Source: Mesorhizobium sp. (lineage in GTDB: Bacteria > Pseudomonadota > Alphaproteobacteria > Rhizobiales > Rhizobiaceae). From it: a stretch of DNA of 46,356 nt. A program made the position numbers and the translations under genes. Shown here piece after piece: positions 1-7,959 of the stretch; the first letter of the stretch is position 1; each line of letters opens with the position of its first letter. The notes under the pieces were generated by a model. That model made no database searches. It saw only the letters and a list, made by a program, of their open reading frames with translations, and was not told the DNA's origin. The DNA is taken from NCBI GenBank assembly GCA_004020875.1, contig SAPZ01000036.1, forward strand, positions 1-46,356, in the 5' to 3' direction.

Positions 1-69
1 GTCGCTTCACCCGCCCAGCAGGGCACAACCCACGCCGGAAACGAACTCAAAACTGCTGGGGCAACGTCA

Positions 70-300
70 GTCCCATAGAGCCTTGATGGTTATCTCGGCC
101 TTTGCTCGCAGCAGCGCCTTAGGTTGGGCGAAGGCGTTCTCAATCGGATTGAAGTCGGGACTGTAGGGCGGCAGTTAGAGCAGGCTCGCCTGCGGCCTCA
201 ATCGCGCCGCGCAGGGTTCTCCAGGCGGATGTCGCCAATGTCAAATTTGCTGGCATCCATGTCGCCCTCGCCAACCGCACAAGCGAAGGCCAGAAAGCCA
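70..300 (-). pseudogene. IS630-family transposase C-terminal remnant
   Basis: Read on the minus strand, positions of about 175 down to 70 translate to LPPYSPDFNPIENAFA, the DDE-domain signature near the C terminus of IS630-family transposases. A stop codon interrupts the frame just upstream of it. The preceding piece (RGAIEAAGE, near 200) is in another frame, and the frame ends early after about 30 further residues. The element is therefore a dead fragment. It lies upstream of queC. Nothing else recognisable was found from 300 to 570. Confidence 0.75.
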
Positions 301-583
301 ACATGTGTTCTGCGGCTTAATTAAGAGTCAGCCGATGTCGGCCGAACATCACCTTGTCTCGAAGTCGACGATCGGACAGCAGGTTGCGAAAGTTGGCGCG
401 ATGCGAAACAAACTGCTGAAGCGCTCAACTTTTATTGATCACGCGTGTTGGACGCGACGCACTCCCGTTCCAATCGGGCTGAGCGCAAATTCTCCCGGTT
501 CACAAAACTGAGTCGCTGGAGTAGTGGGGGCGCAGAGAAATCTCCGGTCGCAGCCTTACCCGGTCAAAACAAGGATACCAATG

Positions 584-1282
584 ATGAAGACTCTCGCCGT
601 CTGCTCTGGCGGATTGGACTCCGTTTCCCTTGCTCACATGGTGGCAGCGGAGCACGAACTCACCGGCCTTCTATCTTTCGACTATGGCCAACGGCACAGG
701 AAGGAATTGGGCTTCGCCGCTCTTTGCGCGCAGCGACTGAAGGTCCCGCACCAGATCATCGACATCGGCGAAATTGGCCGTGGCCTTTCCGGCTCAGCGC
801 TGACTAGCAGTATCGACGTGCCGGACGGCCACTACGCCGAAGACACGATGAAGATTACGGTGGTGCCGAACCGCAATGCCATCATGTTGGCAATCGCCTT
901 CGGTCTCGCCGCCGCCCACAGCGCCGAAGCGGTGGCGGCGGCCGTGCATGGTGGGGACCATTTCATCTATCCCGATTGCCGTCCGGCCTTCATTGAAGCT
1001 TTCCAGACAATGCAAGACCGCGCGCTCGACGGCTATGCGCAGATACGCCTCTATGCACCGTATGTGAATCTCGGAAAAGCTGACATTGTTGCGGATGGCG
1101 CAAGATACGGCACCCCGTTTGCTGAGACCTGGTCCTGTTACAAGGGCGGCGTGCGTCACTGCGGACGATGCGGGACCTGCGTCGAGCGGCGCGAAGCGTT
1201 CCATCTCGCCGGGCACGCTGATCCCACCGACTACGAGGACGCCGATTTCTGGCTTGAGGCGCTGCGCAGGAGGCGCGCGTAA
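584..1282 (+). CDS. queC: 7-cyano-7-deazaguanine synthase QueC
   Basis: QueC converts 7-carboxy-7-deazaguanine to preQ0 using ATP and ammonia, a cytosolic step toward queuosine and other 7-deazaguanines. The N terminus carries the PP-loop ATP motif CSGGLDS, and the C terminus carries the zinc-binding cysteine cluster (WSCYKGG..HCGRCGTCVER). At 232 residues the length is normal for the family. There are adjacent ATGs at 581 and 584. The Shine-Dalgarno AAGGA at 571-575 fits either; 584 gives the usual MKTLAVCSGG start. The stop overlaps the queD start (TAATG), so translation is probably coupled. A degraded copy of the 5' end lies near 25.3 kb on the other strand. Confidence 0.95.
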   Translation: MKTLAVCSGGLDSVSLAHMVAAEHELTGLLSFDYGQRHRKELGFAALCAQRLKVPHQIIDIGEIGRGLSGSALTSSIDVPDGHYAEDTMKITVVPNRNAIMLAIAFGLAAAHSAEAVAAAVHGGDHFIYPDCRPAFIEAFQTMQDRALDGYAQIRLYAPYVNLGKADIVADGARYGTPFAETWSCYKGGVRHCGRCGTCVERREAFHLAGHADPTDYEDADFWLEALRRRRA

Positions 1283-1638
1283 TGTTCCACATCAGCAAGG
1301 AATTCCACTTCTCGGCCTCGCATCAGCTCACCTCCTTGCCTCCCAACCATCAATGCGCGCGCCTGCACGGGCATAACTATGTCGTCGTAGTGGAGCTGTC
1401 GGCCAAGGAACTGGACGCCCACGGCTTCGTGCGCGACTATCACGATCTGGCGCCGCTCAAACGCTACATTGACGAGAGCTTCGACCATCGGCACCTCAAC
1501 GACGTGCTGGGACATGAGAAGGTCACGGCGGAATGCCTGGCCAGACATTTCTATGAATGGTGCAAGGCACGTCTGCCGCAGACCGCGGCCGTGCGCGTTA
1601 GCGAAACACCGAAAACTTGGGCGGAATACCGTCCGTGA
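1282..1638 (+). CDS. queD: 6-carboxy-5,6,7,8-tetrahydropterin synthase QueD
   Basis: QueD converts dihydroneopterin triphosphate to 6-carboxytetrahydropterin, the first dedicated step of 7-deazaguanine synthesis. The protein has 118 residues, the normal length. Visible are the zinc-ligand histidine in FSASHQL, the catalytic cysteine and HGH zinc motif in CARLHGHNY, and the DHRHLN motif with the conserved Asp-His. It starts inside the queC stop (TAATG at 1280-1284) and its own stop overlaps a GTG that can start queE. The three genes therefore form one translationally coupled operon. QueF, the nitrile reductase leading to preQ1, is not in the window. Confidence 0.93.
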   Translation: MFHISKEFHFSASHQLTSLPPNHQCARLHGHNYVVVVELSAKELDAHGFVRDYHDLAPLKRYIDESFDHRHLNDVLGHEKVTAECLARHFYEWCKARLPQTAAVRVSETPKTWAEYRP

Positions 1639-2369
1639 CCGACATGCATCCCGCAATCCGTGTGAGCGAGATATTCGGGCCGACTATCCAGGGCGAGGGC
1701 GTGCTCATCGGCTTGCCGACGGTGTTCATCAGAACCGGCGGATGTGATTATCGCTGTTCATGGTGCGACAGCCTTCACGCGGTGGACAATCAGTATCGCC
1801 ATGAATGGCTACCGATGCCGATCGATGCCGTGTGGCAAACCGTCCATGCGCTTTCCGGCGGCAGGCCGGTTATGGTCTCCTTGTCAGGCGGCAACCCGGC
1901 CATTCAGCCGTTCGGTCCCCTCATAGAACGAGGCCATCGCGAGGGCTATCGTTTTGCACTGGAAACGCAGGGTTCCGTGGTGAGGGAGTGGTTTGCGGAT
2001 CTTGACGTGCTGACCCTTAGCCCAAAGCCGCCGTCCAGCGAGATGACGACCCGTTGGGCTGCGTTTGATGCATGCCTCGAAGCGGCGCAAGAGAAGCCGC
2101 AAATCGTGCTCAAGCTCGTCGTTTTCGACGAGAGTGACTATGCCTACGCCAAAGAAGTCGCGGCGAGATATCCGCACCTTCCGATCTATCTGCAACCCGG
2201 CAATCACACGCCGCCGCTCCCTGGCAGTGAAGACGCCTCTGTCGACTTGGACGGAATAATGATGCGAATGGAATGGCTTGTCGAAAGGGTGACTAGCGAC
2301 AGGTGGTTCGAAGCCCGCGTGTTGCCGCAGCTGCACGTTCTGCTTTGGGGTAACAAGAGGGCGGTCTAG
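1635..2369 (+). CDS. queE: 7-carboxy-7-deazaguanine synthase QueE (radical SAM)
   Basis: QueE is the radical SAM enzyme that contracts 6-carboxytetrahydropterin to 7-carboxy-7-deazaguanine. The CxxxCxxC iron-sulfur motif (GGCDYRCSWCD) follows the typical FGPTIQGEG start, and SLSGGNPA is the SAM-binding glycine motif. The start is uncertain: GTG at 1635 overlaps the queD stop (GTGA), while ATG at 1644 gives MHPAIRV. I prefer 1635 for the coupling, but neither has a strong ribosome site. The last ~180 bases are present again, truncated and mutated, at 4047-4240 beyond the carbonic anhydrase gene. Confidence 0.92.
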   Translation: MTDMHPAIRVSEIFGPTIQGEGVLIGLPTVFIRTGGCDYRCSWCDSLHAVDNQYRHEWLPMPIDAVWQTVHALSGGRPVMVSLSGGNPAIQPFGPLIERGHREGYRFALETQGSVVREWFADLDVLTLSPKPPSSEMTTRWAAFDACLEAAQEKPQIVLKLVVFDESDYAYAKEVAARYPHLPIYLQPGNHTPPLPGSEDASVDLDGIMMRMEWLVERVTSDRWFEARVLPQLHVLLWGNKRAV

Positions 2370-3139
2370 TCTGTGGCTTGCGTCGCACCGGAAGGCCGGG
2401 CTCCAACGGCTTGGCAGGCTCTCTTCGCGTGCCGAGTACAGCCGAGCTTTGTTCGCGTCAGCGGTCTCGCGATTGTGCGGCTGGAAACCGCCCGGACACC
2501 CCGCTGCCGGCGTGTGTCACCTTGACTCCGATGAGCTGTCGTCACGCAAAGTTGAAATCCGCAAGAACTGGCCTTCTCGCCCCACCTGCTCCGTCGCAAG
2601 CACGTCATCCCCTCATCCTTGTCCAGCTCTTATCGATGTATCTCATTGTCCGGCCTGACGCACGACTGTCAGCATGGGAATGCATCCATTGCGCAAATGC
2701 CTTCCATAAAGAAGATCGATTTCCTCATTGGCCCAACGTGAAATATAGCAACGTTTTCGTGGCGTGGGTCGGCTGCGTCGGGAGTAGCGATGAAAACGTA
2801 TTGGGGTCGCCTGCGTCTCCTTGGGCAGCGAGTGTAAAGTATAGCGATGCGGCCTCCGGCGCGAACGGCAGCCGCGCAGTGATCACCTTCGCCTGTGCCT
2901 TTGCGGCGGGGGTCAAGCGCTGGTCTGCTAAAATTTTTTATCGTTTAGCTGGTTGAAACTGCCCCCGTTGCGGGCTGCAGAAGCCGGCCAGCCGAGAAAC
3001 GGCAGCCGCACTTATGAAAGCACGCCAAGGCGTGCGGGCATCTATCAGTTGCAAAGGACAATACTGGCCGCGCCGATTGGCCATCACGCGTCCATTAGGG
3101 CAGCCACCAACATCAGTTCGCAAGAGGAGCAAAAGTAAT
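2370..3139. other. intergenic region upstream of the carbonic anhydrase
   Basis: I recognise no gene here. Open frames exist on both strands but look like shadows. A minus-strand frame around 2725-2916 contains the word YFTL twice, and I cannot assign it. I searched for TGT-N10-ACA and GG-N10-GC elements that would put the carbonic anhydrase under NifA and found no convincing one. A short palindrome, CACGCCAAGGCGTG, lies near 3020. Confidence 0.5.
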
Positions 3140-3892
3140 ATGTATCGTCGTCACCTGATCAAAGGGTTGGTTGCGCTCGGCGCATGCCGGATTTGCGTTC
3201 AAGCCGCCCAAGCGACCAGTGCCCATTGGGGGTACACCGGTCCGGTCGGACCGGAGCACTGGGCTGATCTGGATAAGGAAAATTTCGTATGCTCTGCCGG
3301 CACGCAGCAATCGCCGATCAATATCAACAGCGCGGTCAAGGCGGATATCCCGCATATCGCCATCGGCTGGCACAAGGGCGGCGGCAATATGGTGAACAAC
3401 GGCCACACCATTCAAATCAATATGCCACAAGGCAGCACGCTGACCCGCGGCGATCGTGTCTACGAACTGGTACAGTTCCATTTCCATGCGCCAAGCGAAC
3501 ATCACGTGGCGGGCAAGAGCTTCCCGATGGAGGTGCATTTCGTTCACAAGGACACGCAAAGTGGTACTCTGGGCGTGCTGGGCGTCTTTTTAACGCCCGG
3601 CGCGACAAATGCCAGCTTTGCTGCCCTTGCTGCGGCCTTTCCCGAACTGCCGAATGGGGAGGTGACGATCGACGAGGTGAATCCCAACTGGCTTCTGCCA
3701 GCCTCGCTTGGCTATTGGACTTATGAGGGCTCACTGACGACGCCGCCGTGCACCGAAAACGTCGAGTGGATGGTGGCGATGGAACCGGTTGACGTTGATC
3801 CGGCAGACATCCAGCGATTTGCCTCACTCTACCCGTCGAACGCGCGCCCTATTCATTCACCCAATCGACGCTTCATCCTGCGCCAGAGTTGA
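3140..3892 (+). CDS. alpha-type carbonic anhydrase, exported
   Basis: This enzyme reversibly hydrates CO2. The N terminus (MYRRHLIKGLVALGACRICVQAAQA) has paired basic residues, a hydrophobic stretch and an AQA end, so it looks like a signal peptide and the enzyme should be periplasmic. The mature part begins with the alpha-class HWGYTGPVGPEHW. The zinc histidines are H114, H116 and H133 (QFHFHAPSEHH and EVHFVH), and TTPPCTE supplies the conserved disulfide cysteine. The start is the ATG at 3140, behind GAGGAG at 3124-3129. It has 250 residues, normal for the class. From memory, M. loti has a symbiosis-island alpha carbonic anhydrase near nifH, and this is probably that gene. It is flanked by direct copies of the queE 3' end. 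Confidence 0.92.
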   Translation: MYRRHLIKGLVALGACRICVQAAQATSAHWGYTGPVGPEHWADLDKENFVCSAGTQQSPININSAVKADIPHIAIGWHKGGGNMVNNGHTIQINMPQGSTLTRGDRVYELVQFHFHAPSEHHVAGKSFPMEVHFVHKDTQSGTLGVLGVFLTPGATNASFAALAAAFPELPNGEVTIDEVNPNWLLPASLGYWTYEGSLTTPPCTENVEWMVAMEPVDVDPADIQRFASLYPSNARPIHSPNRRFILRQS

Positions 3893-4046
3893 GCGCCGCC
3901 CCAGCGGTTCCGCACGGTCCAACATTCTTGGCACAAGTTGGCGCGAAGCCTCCTCTTCCGGTCTGGCGGTCTGACGGCGCTCCCCAAGCTGGCTAGTCTA
4001 AATGATAGGGATTCGGTGCCGACACCACTCGTCCCAAATACGTCGC

Positions 4047-4240
4047 GGCGAGGTTTGTCTGCAACCCGGCAATCACACGCCGCCCCGCCGTGGTAATGAA
4101 GACGTCTCTGTCGAGTCCGACGGAATATGATGCGCATGGAACCGCTGGTAGAAAAGGTGACCAGCGACAGGTGGTTCGAAGCCCGCGTCTTGCCGCAGCT
4201 GCACGTTCTACTCTGGGGTAACAAGAGGGTAGTGTATACC
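4047..4240 (+). pseudogene. duplicated queE 3' fragment
   Basis: This stretch repeats the end of queE (about 2188-2367), including the same TGCAACCCGGCAATCACACG at its start, AGCGACAGGTGGTTCGAAGC in the middle and GGGGTAACAAGAGGG at the end. It has substitutions and small deletions that break the frame. It has no 5' part of queE. With the real queE end it forms a direct repeat flanking the carbonic anhydrase gene. Confidence 0.9.
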
Positions 4241-4489
4241 TTCTCCTAGCTTCGCCGCCAACTACTCGGTTTTCCGAATTGCTCTCTATATTCTTGAAGA
4301 CGATGCGTTCGTTAAAGACATGTGCTGCGCACCTGGTGTAAAAGCTGCTCTCATCATGCAGAGGTCAAGCCAGTCGGGCTCATCCGAGGCTATGGCCGTG
4401 AGCACTGTTCAGTTCGGCAGAGAGGGCGCTTTTGTACACACTTTGCGATCGTGGCGGCCCCGTGGGCAGATCTGCAAGCTGCCGCGACA

Positions 4490-4779
4490 CTAACCTCTCG
4501 AAGCCCGCCCGCCCGCCTTTCGTGCAGCTTCCTCTGAACAAAACCACCGCTCGCCCTTCAATAGGTTGATGCGTGTCTCCCAGTAAGATTCCTGTCCAAG
4601 AACGTGATAATCTTCTTGCCAGTGTTGTAGCTGATGTTGCCCTTGATGCCGCAGCCTACCGCGGCGGGACCAAACTCAATGGCAAGCAGGCCGGCTAGGA
4701 TCGTGCAGCCAGTCGCGAGCCTCGCCCACAACGGGGTCTCACGCGCATGAGGGCGCCGACCATGGGTTCGGCGGTTCAT
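4490..4779 (-). pseudogene. sunset-domain protein gene, frameshifted
   Basis: The minus-strand frame starting at 4779 gives a protein with an Arg-rich N terminus, a hydrophobic stretch (GCTILAGLLAIEFGPAAVG) and IKGNISYNTGKKI, then a non-matching tail. One base later in frame, the sequence continues as YHVLGQESYWETRI, then KGERWFCSEEAARKAG, ending at a stop at 4490-4492. Together these make the IKGN..GxxxYHxPG..YYxxTxI..GERWFCSExEA pattern of small sunset-domain proteins, which are often found with thermonuclease-like proteins. A single missing T near 4618 explains the break. Whether it is a true mutation or a sequencing error cannot be decided here. Confidence 0.75.
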
Positions 4780-4799
4780 ACGCGTATAACACGTATCTT

Positions 4800-5137
4800 T
4801 CTGAAAAAATCAATGCTCTCGGCTAAGCTACTGAATTATTTGGCTTCCATATAGCGCGTCGGCGGAACCAACTTGTAGACGGGCTATGAAAGGTTAAGCG
4901 CGGATGTCTATCGGCCGCCGGCGTTCCCGCTCTGTAAGCCTGCCTGAACTACCCGCGCCGCGGTCAAGCCCCAGGCTCCTGCTCATCCAGCGACCGCCCG
5001 ATCAATGGCAGGCTGGAAAGACAAGAGCCGATGTCTTCCGATGGTCTCGCCATCAGCTTTGGGCTAACTTCCCCATTCTCCCGCTTCGAGCTCGACACAC
5101 GGCGGTTTGGATGGCGCACGACAATCTGTGTCGGCTT
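4800..5137. other. intergenic region upstream of the nif control region
   Basis: No gene is recognised between the sunset-domain relic and the NifA site. Frames on both strands here do not resemble known families. Confidence 0.5.
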
Positions 5138-5153
5138 TGTCGTGTCCGTGACA
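5138..5153 (+). promoter_or_regulatory. NifA upstream activator site for nifH
   Basis: TGT-cgtgtccgtg-ACA matches the NifA binding consensus TGT-N10-ACA exactly. It lies about 90 bases upstream of the -24 element, a normal spacing for NifA activation of nifH. Confidence 0.88.
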
Positions 5154-5243
5154 GACGCCTGAAAGGCCCGTTCGCGCGTTTTGCCGCCGTCTAAGCGGCT
5201 GGAATTTAATGACAAAGTTTCTTCTGGGATCGGCCGATCACGC

Positions 5244-5260
5244 TGGTACGCTTTTTGCGA
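5244..5260 (+). promoter_or_regulatory. sigma-54 promoter of the nifHDKENX operon
   Basis: TGGTACGCTTTTTGCGA carries GG (5245-5246) and GC (5257-5258) separated by ten bases, with the T-rich run before GC that is usual for strong RpoN promoters. It lies about 90 bases before the nifH ATG. The downstream leader (GTGAGGCGGCACGAGCTGCC) resembles the sequence after the element found upstream of the ABC exporter at 27.8 kb. Confidence 0.9.
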
Positions 5261-5346
5261 TGCTTGGTGTGAGGCGGCACGAGCTGCCTATCGGCACTTG
5301 TGTCGCGGGCAGTCGCGATAATTAGAACGAAGGAAGGAAAGCTATT

Positions 5347-6240
5347 ATGTCAGGTCTGCGTCAGATCGCCTTTTACGGAAAAGGCGGCATCGGCAAGTCC
5401 ACCACGTCCCAAAATACGCTCGCTGCCCTTGTCGACCTCGGGCAGAGAATCCTCATCGTAGGATGCGACCCCAAAGCCGATTCCACACGCTTGATCCTGA
5501 ATTCGAAAGCTCAGGATACCGTCCTGGATCTCGCCGCACAGGAAGGCTCGGTGGAAGACCTCGAACTCCAGGACGTGCTCAAGGTGGGCTACAGAGGCAT
5601 CAAGTGCGTGGAGTCCGGCGGCCCCGAGCCGGGTGTCGGTTGCGCCGGCCGCGGCGTCATCACCTCGATCAATTTCCTCGAGGAGAATGGCGCTTATGAC
5701 GATGTCGATTATGTCTCCTATGACGTCCTCGGCGACGTGGTATGCGGCGGCTTCGCCATGCCGATCCGCGAAGGCAAGGCCCAGGAGATCTATATCGTCA
5801 TGTCCGGCGAGATGATGGCGCTCTATGCCGCCAACAACATCGCCAAGGGCATCCTCAAATATGCCCATTCGGGCGGTGTGCGGCTGGGCGGGCTGATCTG
5901 CAATGAACGTCAAACCGACCGCGAACTCGATCTGGCCGAAGCACTGGCTGGCCGATTGAATTCCAAGCTCATCCACTTCGTGCCCCGCGACAACATCGTC
6001 CAACATGCCGAACTCAGGAAGATGTCGGTGATCCAGTACGCGCCGGACTCAAAGCAGGCAGGGGAATACCGCGCTCTGGCCGAGAAGATCCACGCCAATT
6101 CGGGCCAGGGTACGATCCCGACGCCGATCACCATGGAGGAGCTGGAGGAGATGCTGCTCGACTTCGGCATCATGAAGACCGACGAGCAGATGCTTGCCGA
6201 GCTTCACTCCAAGGAAGCGGCGAAGGCGGCGGCCCAGTAG
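5347..6240 (+). CDS. nifH: nitrogenase iron protein NifH
   Basis: NifH is the homodimeric Fe protein that passes electrons to the MoFe protein with ATP hydrolysis, and it is also needed for cofactor maturation. The P-loop YGKGGIGKST is at residues 10-19. The 4Fe-4S ligands are C99 (VGCAGRG) and C133 (DVVCGGF). Arg102, the ADP-ribosylation site in some diazotrophs, is present. It has 297 residues, the usual length. A GAAGGAAGG ribosome site precedes the ATG. It is the first gene of the operon, behind a NifA site and sigma-54 promoter, and is intact. Confidence 0.99.
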   Translation: MSGLRQIAFYGKGGIGKSTTSQNTLAALVDLGQRILIVGCDPKADSTRLILNSKAQDTVLDLAAQEGSVEDLELQDVLKVGYRGIKCVESGGPEPGVGCAGRGVITSINFLEENGAYDDVDYVSYDVLGDVVCGGFAMPIREGKAQEIYIVMSGEMMALYAANNIAKGILKYAHSGGVRLGGLICNERQTDRELDLAEALAGRLNSKLIHFVPRDNIVQHAELRKMSVIQYAPDSKQAGEYRALAEKIHANSGQGTIPTPITMEELEEMLLDFGIMKTDEQMLAELHSKEAAKAAAQ

Positions 6241-6327
6241 TGACATTAGCGCTGCCATGAATCGGCGCGCCTTGCAGAGAACGGCGCCTATTCTTTGAGG
6301 CGTCACCCAACCTTGAAAGGGGGACTC

Positions 6328-7830
6328 ATGAGCCGGGAATACGAGAATGACGGTGCTCTTCATGCGAAGCTTATCGAAGAGGTGCTGTCGCATTATCCCG
6401 ACAAGGCGGCGAAGCGCCGCAAGAAGCACCTCAACGTCGCAAAGAGCGGCAACGAGGCTGGCGGGGAAAGCGAGGTCCTTTCCGAATGCGACGTCAAATC
6501 GAACATCAAGTCCATTCCCGGGGTGATGACGATTCGCGGCTGTGCATATGCTGGTTCGAAAGGCGTGGTGTGGGGGCCAGTCAAGGATATGGTCCATATC
6601 TCGCACGGCCCGGTCGGCTGCGGCCAATATTCTTGGTCGCAGCGCCGCAACTACTACGTCGGTACAACGGGCGTCGACACGTTCGGGACAATGCAGTTCA
6701 CCTCCGATTTCCAGGAGAAGGACATCGTCTTCGGCGGCGACAAGAAGCTGGAACAGATCATTGACGAGATTGAAGTCTTGTTTCCGCTCAACAACGGCAT
6801 CACCGTGCAGTCCGAATGCCCTATCGGCCTGATTGGCGATGACACCGAGGCCGTTTCTCGCAAAAAGACCAAGGAGTATGACAAGACGATCGTGCCGGTA
6901 CGCTGCGAGGGCTTCCGCGGCGTCTCGCAGTCGCTTGGCCACCACATCGCCAATGATGCAATCCGGGATTGGGTCTTCGACAAAAAGGATGTCAAGTTCG
7001 AGGCCGGCCCCTACGACGTCAACGTCATCGGCGACTACAATATCGGCGGCGATGCCTGGGCCTCGCGCATACTGCTTGAGGAGATAGGGCTGCGCGTGGT
7101 TGGCAACTGGTCGGGTGACGCCACACTCGCAGAGATCGAGCGCGCCCCGAAGGCTAAGCTCAATCTTATCCACTGCTACCGGTCGATGAATTACATCTGT
7201 CGGCATATGGAGGAAAAGTATGGCGTCGCCTGGATGGAGTACAATTTCTTCGGTCCCTCCCAGATCGAAGCCTCTCTGCGCAACATAGCCAAGCATTTTG
7301 GGCCGGAAATCGAGGAGAAGACCGAAAAGGTCATTGCCAAGTACAGGCCGCTTGTTGATGCGGTCATCGCCAAGTACCTGTCGCGCCTGGAAGGAAATAC
7401 CGTGATGCTCTATGTCGGCGGCCTGCGCCCCCGCCACGTCGTCACGGCCTACGAGGACCTCGGCATGGTCATCGTGGGCACCGGCTATGAATTCGCCCAC
7501 AGCGACGACTATCAGCGCACCGGCCACTACGTGAAGAACGGCACGCTGATCTACGATGACGTGACCGGCTATGAGTTGGAGAAATTCATCGAAGGGATTC
7601 GCCCAAATCTGGTCGGCTCGGGAATCAAAGAAAAATACCCGGTGCAGAAGATGGGCATACCGTTCCGCCAGATGCATTCCTGGGATTATTCAGGCCCGTA
7701 TCACGGCTACGACGGCTTTGCCATTTTCGCACGTGATGTGGATCTCGCCATTAACAACCCGGTCTGGGACCTATTCCACGCGCCTTGGAAAAGAAGCCGG
7801 GGCGATGAGCGGGCGATGGCTGCCGAATAA
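6328..7830 (+). CDS. nifD: nitrogenase MoFe protein alpha chain NifD
   Basis: NifD and NifK form the alpha2-beta2 MoFe protein that reduces N2. The P-cluster ligands C72, C98 and C164 lie in GCAYAGSKG, HGPVGCGQYSW and QSECPIGLIGDD. IHCYRSMNYICRHMEE contains the FeMo-cofactor cysteine, and MHSWDYSGPYHGYDGF contains the cofactor histidine. The start at 6328 (MSREYEND) follows AAAGGGGG at 6316-6323; an upstream in-frame start is less likely. It has 500 residues, normal length. It lies 87 bases after nifH. Confidence 0.99.
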   Translation: MSREYENDGALHAKLIEEVLSHYPDKAAKRRKKHLNVAKSGNEAGGESEVLSECDVKSNIKSIPGVMTIRGCAYAGSKGVVWGPVKDMVHISHGPVGCGQYSWSQRRNYYVGTTGVDTFGTMQFTSDFQEKDIVFGGDKKLEQIIDEIEVLFPLNNGITVQSECPIGLIGDDTEAVSRKKTKEYDKTIVPVRCEGFRGVSQSLGHHIANDAIRDWVFDKKDVKFEAGPYDVNVIGDYNIGGDAWASRILLEEIGLRVVGNWSGDATLAEIERAPKAKLNLIHCYRSMNYICRHMEEKYGVAWMEYNFFGPSQIEASLRNIAKHFGPEIEEKTEKVIAKYRPLVDAVIAKYLSRLEGNTVMLYVGGLRPRHVVTAYEDLGMVIVGTGYEFAHSDDYQRTGHYVKNGTLIYDDVTGYELEKFIEGIRPNLVGSGIKEKYPVQKMGIPFRQMHSWDYSGPYHGYDGFAIFARDVDLAINNPVWDLFHAPWKRSRGDERAMAAE

Positions 7831-7959
7831 ACATTTGCTTCAGCCCCAGTCTCCCACTGAGACGGTGAACTCCCGCGGCCTCTGATCCGCCGGAGCCTGG
7901 AACGTCTTGACGTCCTGAGCTGCCGTCCCGCGCAGCCAGATGCAAAAGAGGTAATCATC

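Noticed and set aside
21..34. GG-N10-GC element at the left edge
   Set aside because: It lies inside or next to an IS630 relic, lacks the TTGC half and faces no gene; chance match.
2370..3139. NifA/sigma-54 control of the carbonic anhydrase
   Set aside because: I checked the TGT and GG positions in this stretch and found no TGT-N10-ACA and no acceptable GG-N10-GC.
6049..7677. Long open frame on the minus strand across nifD and the nifH end
   Set aside because: It is antisense to well-conserved nifH and nifD codons, with no family motif; high GC content makes such frames common.
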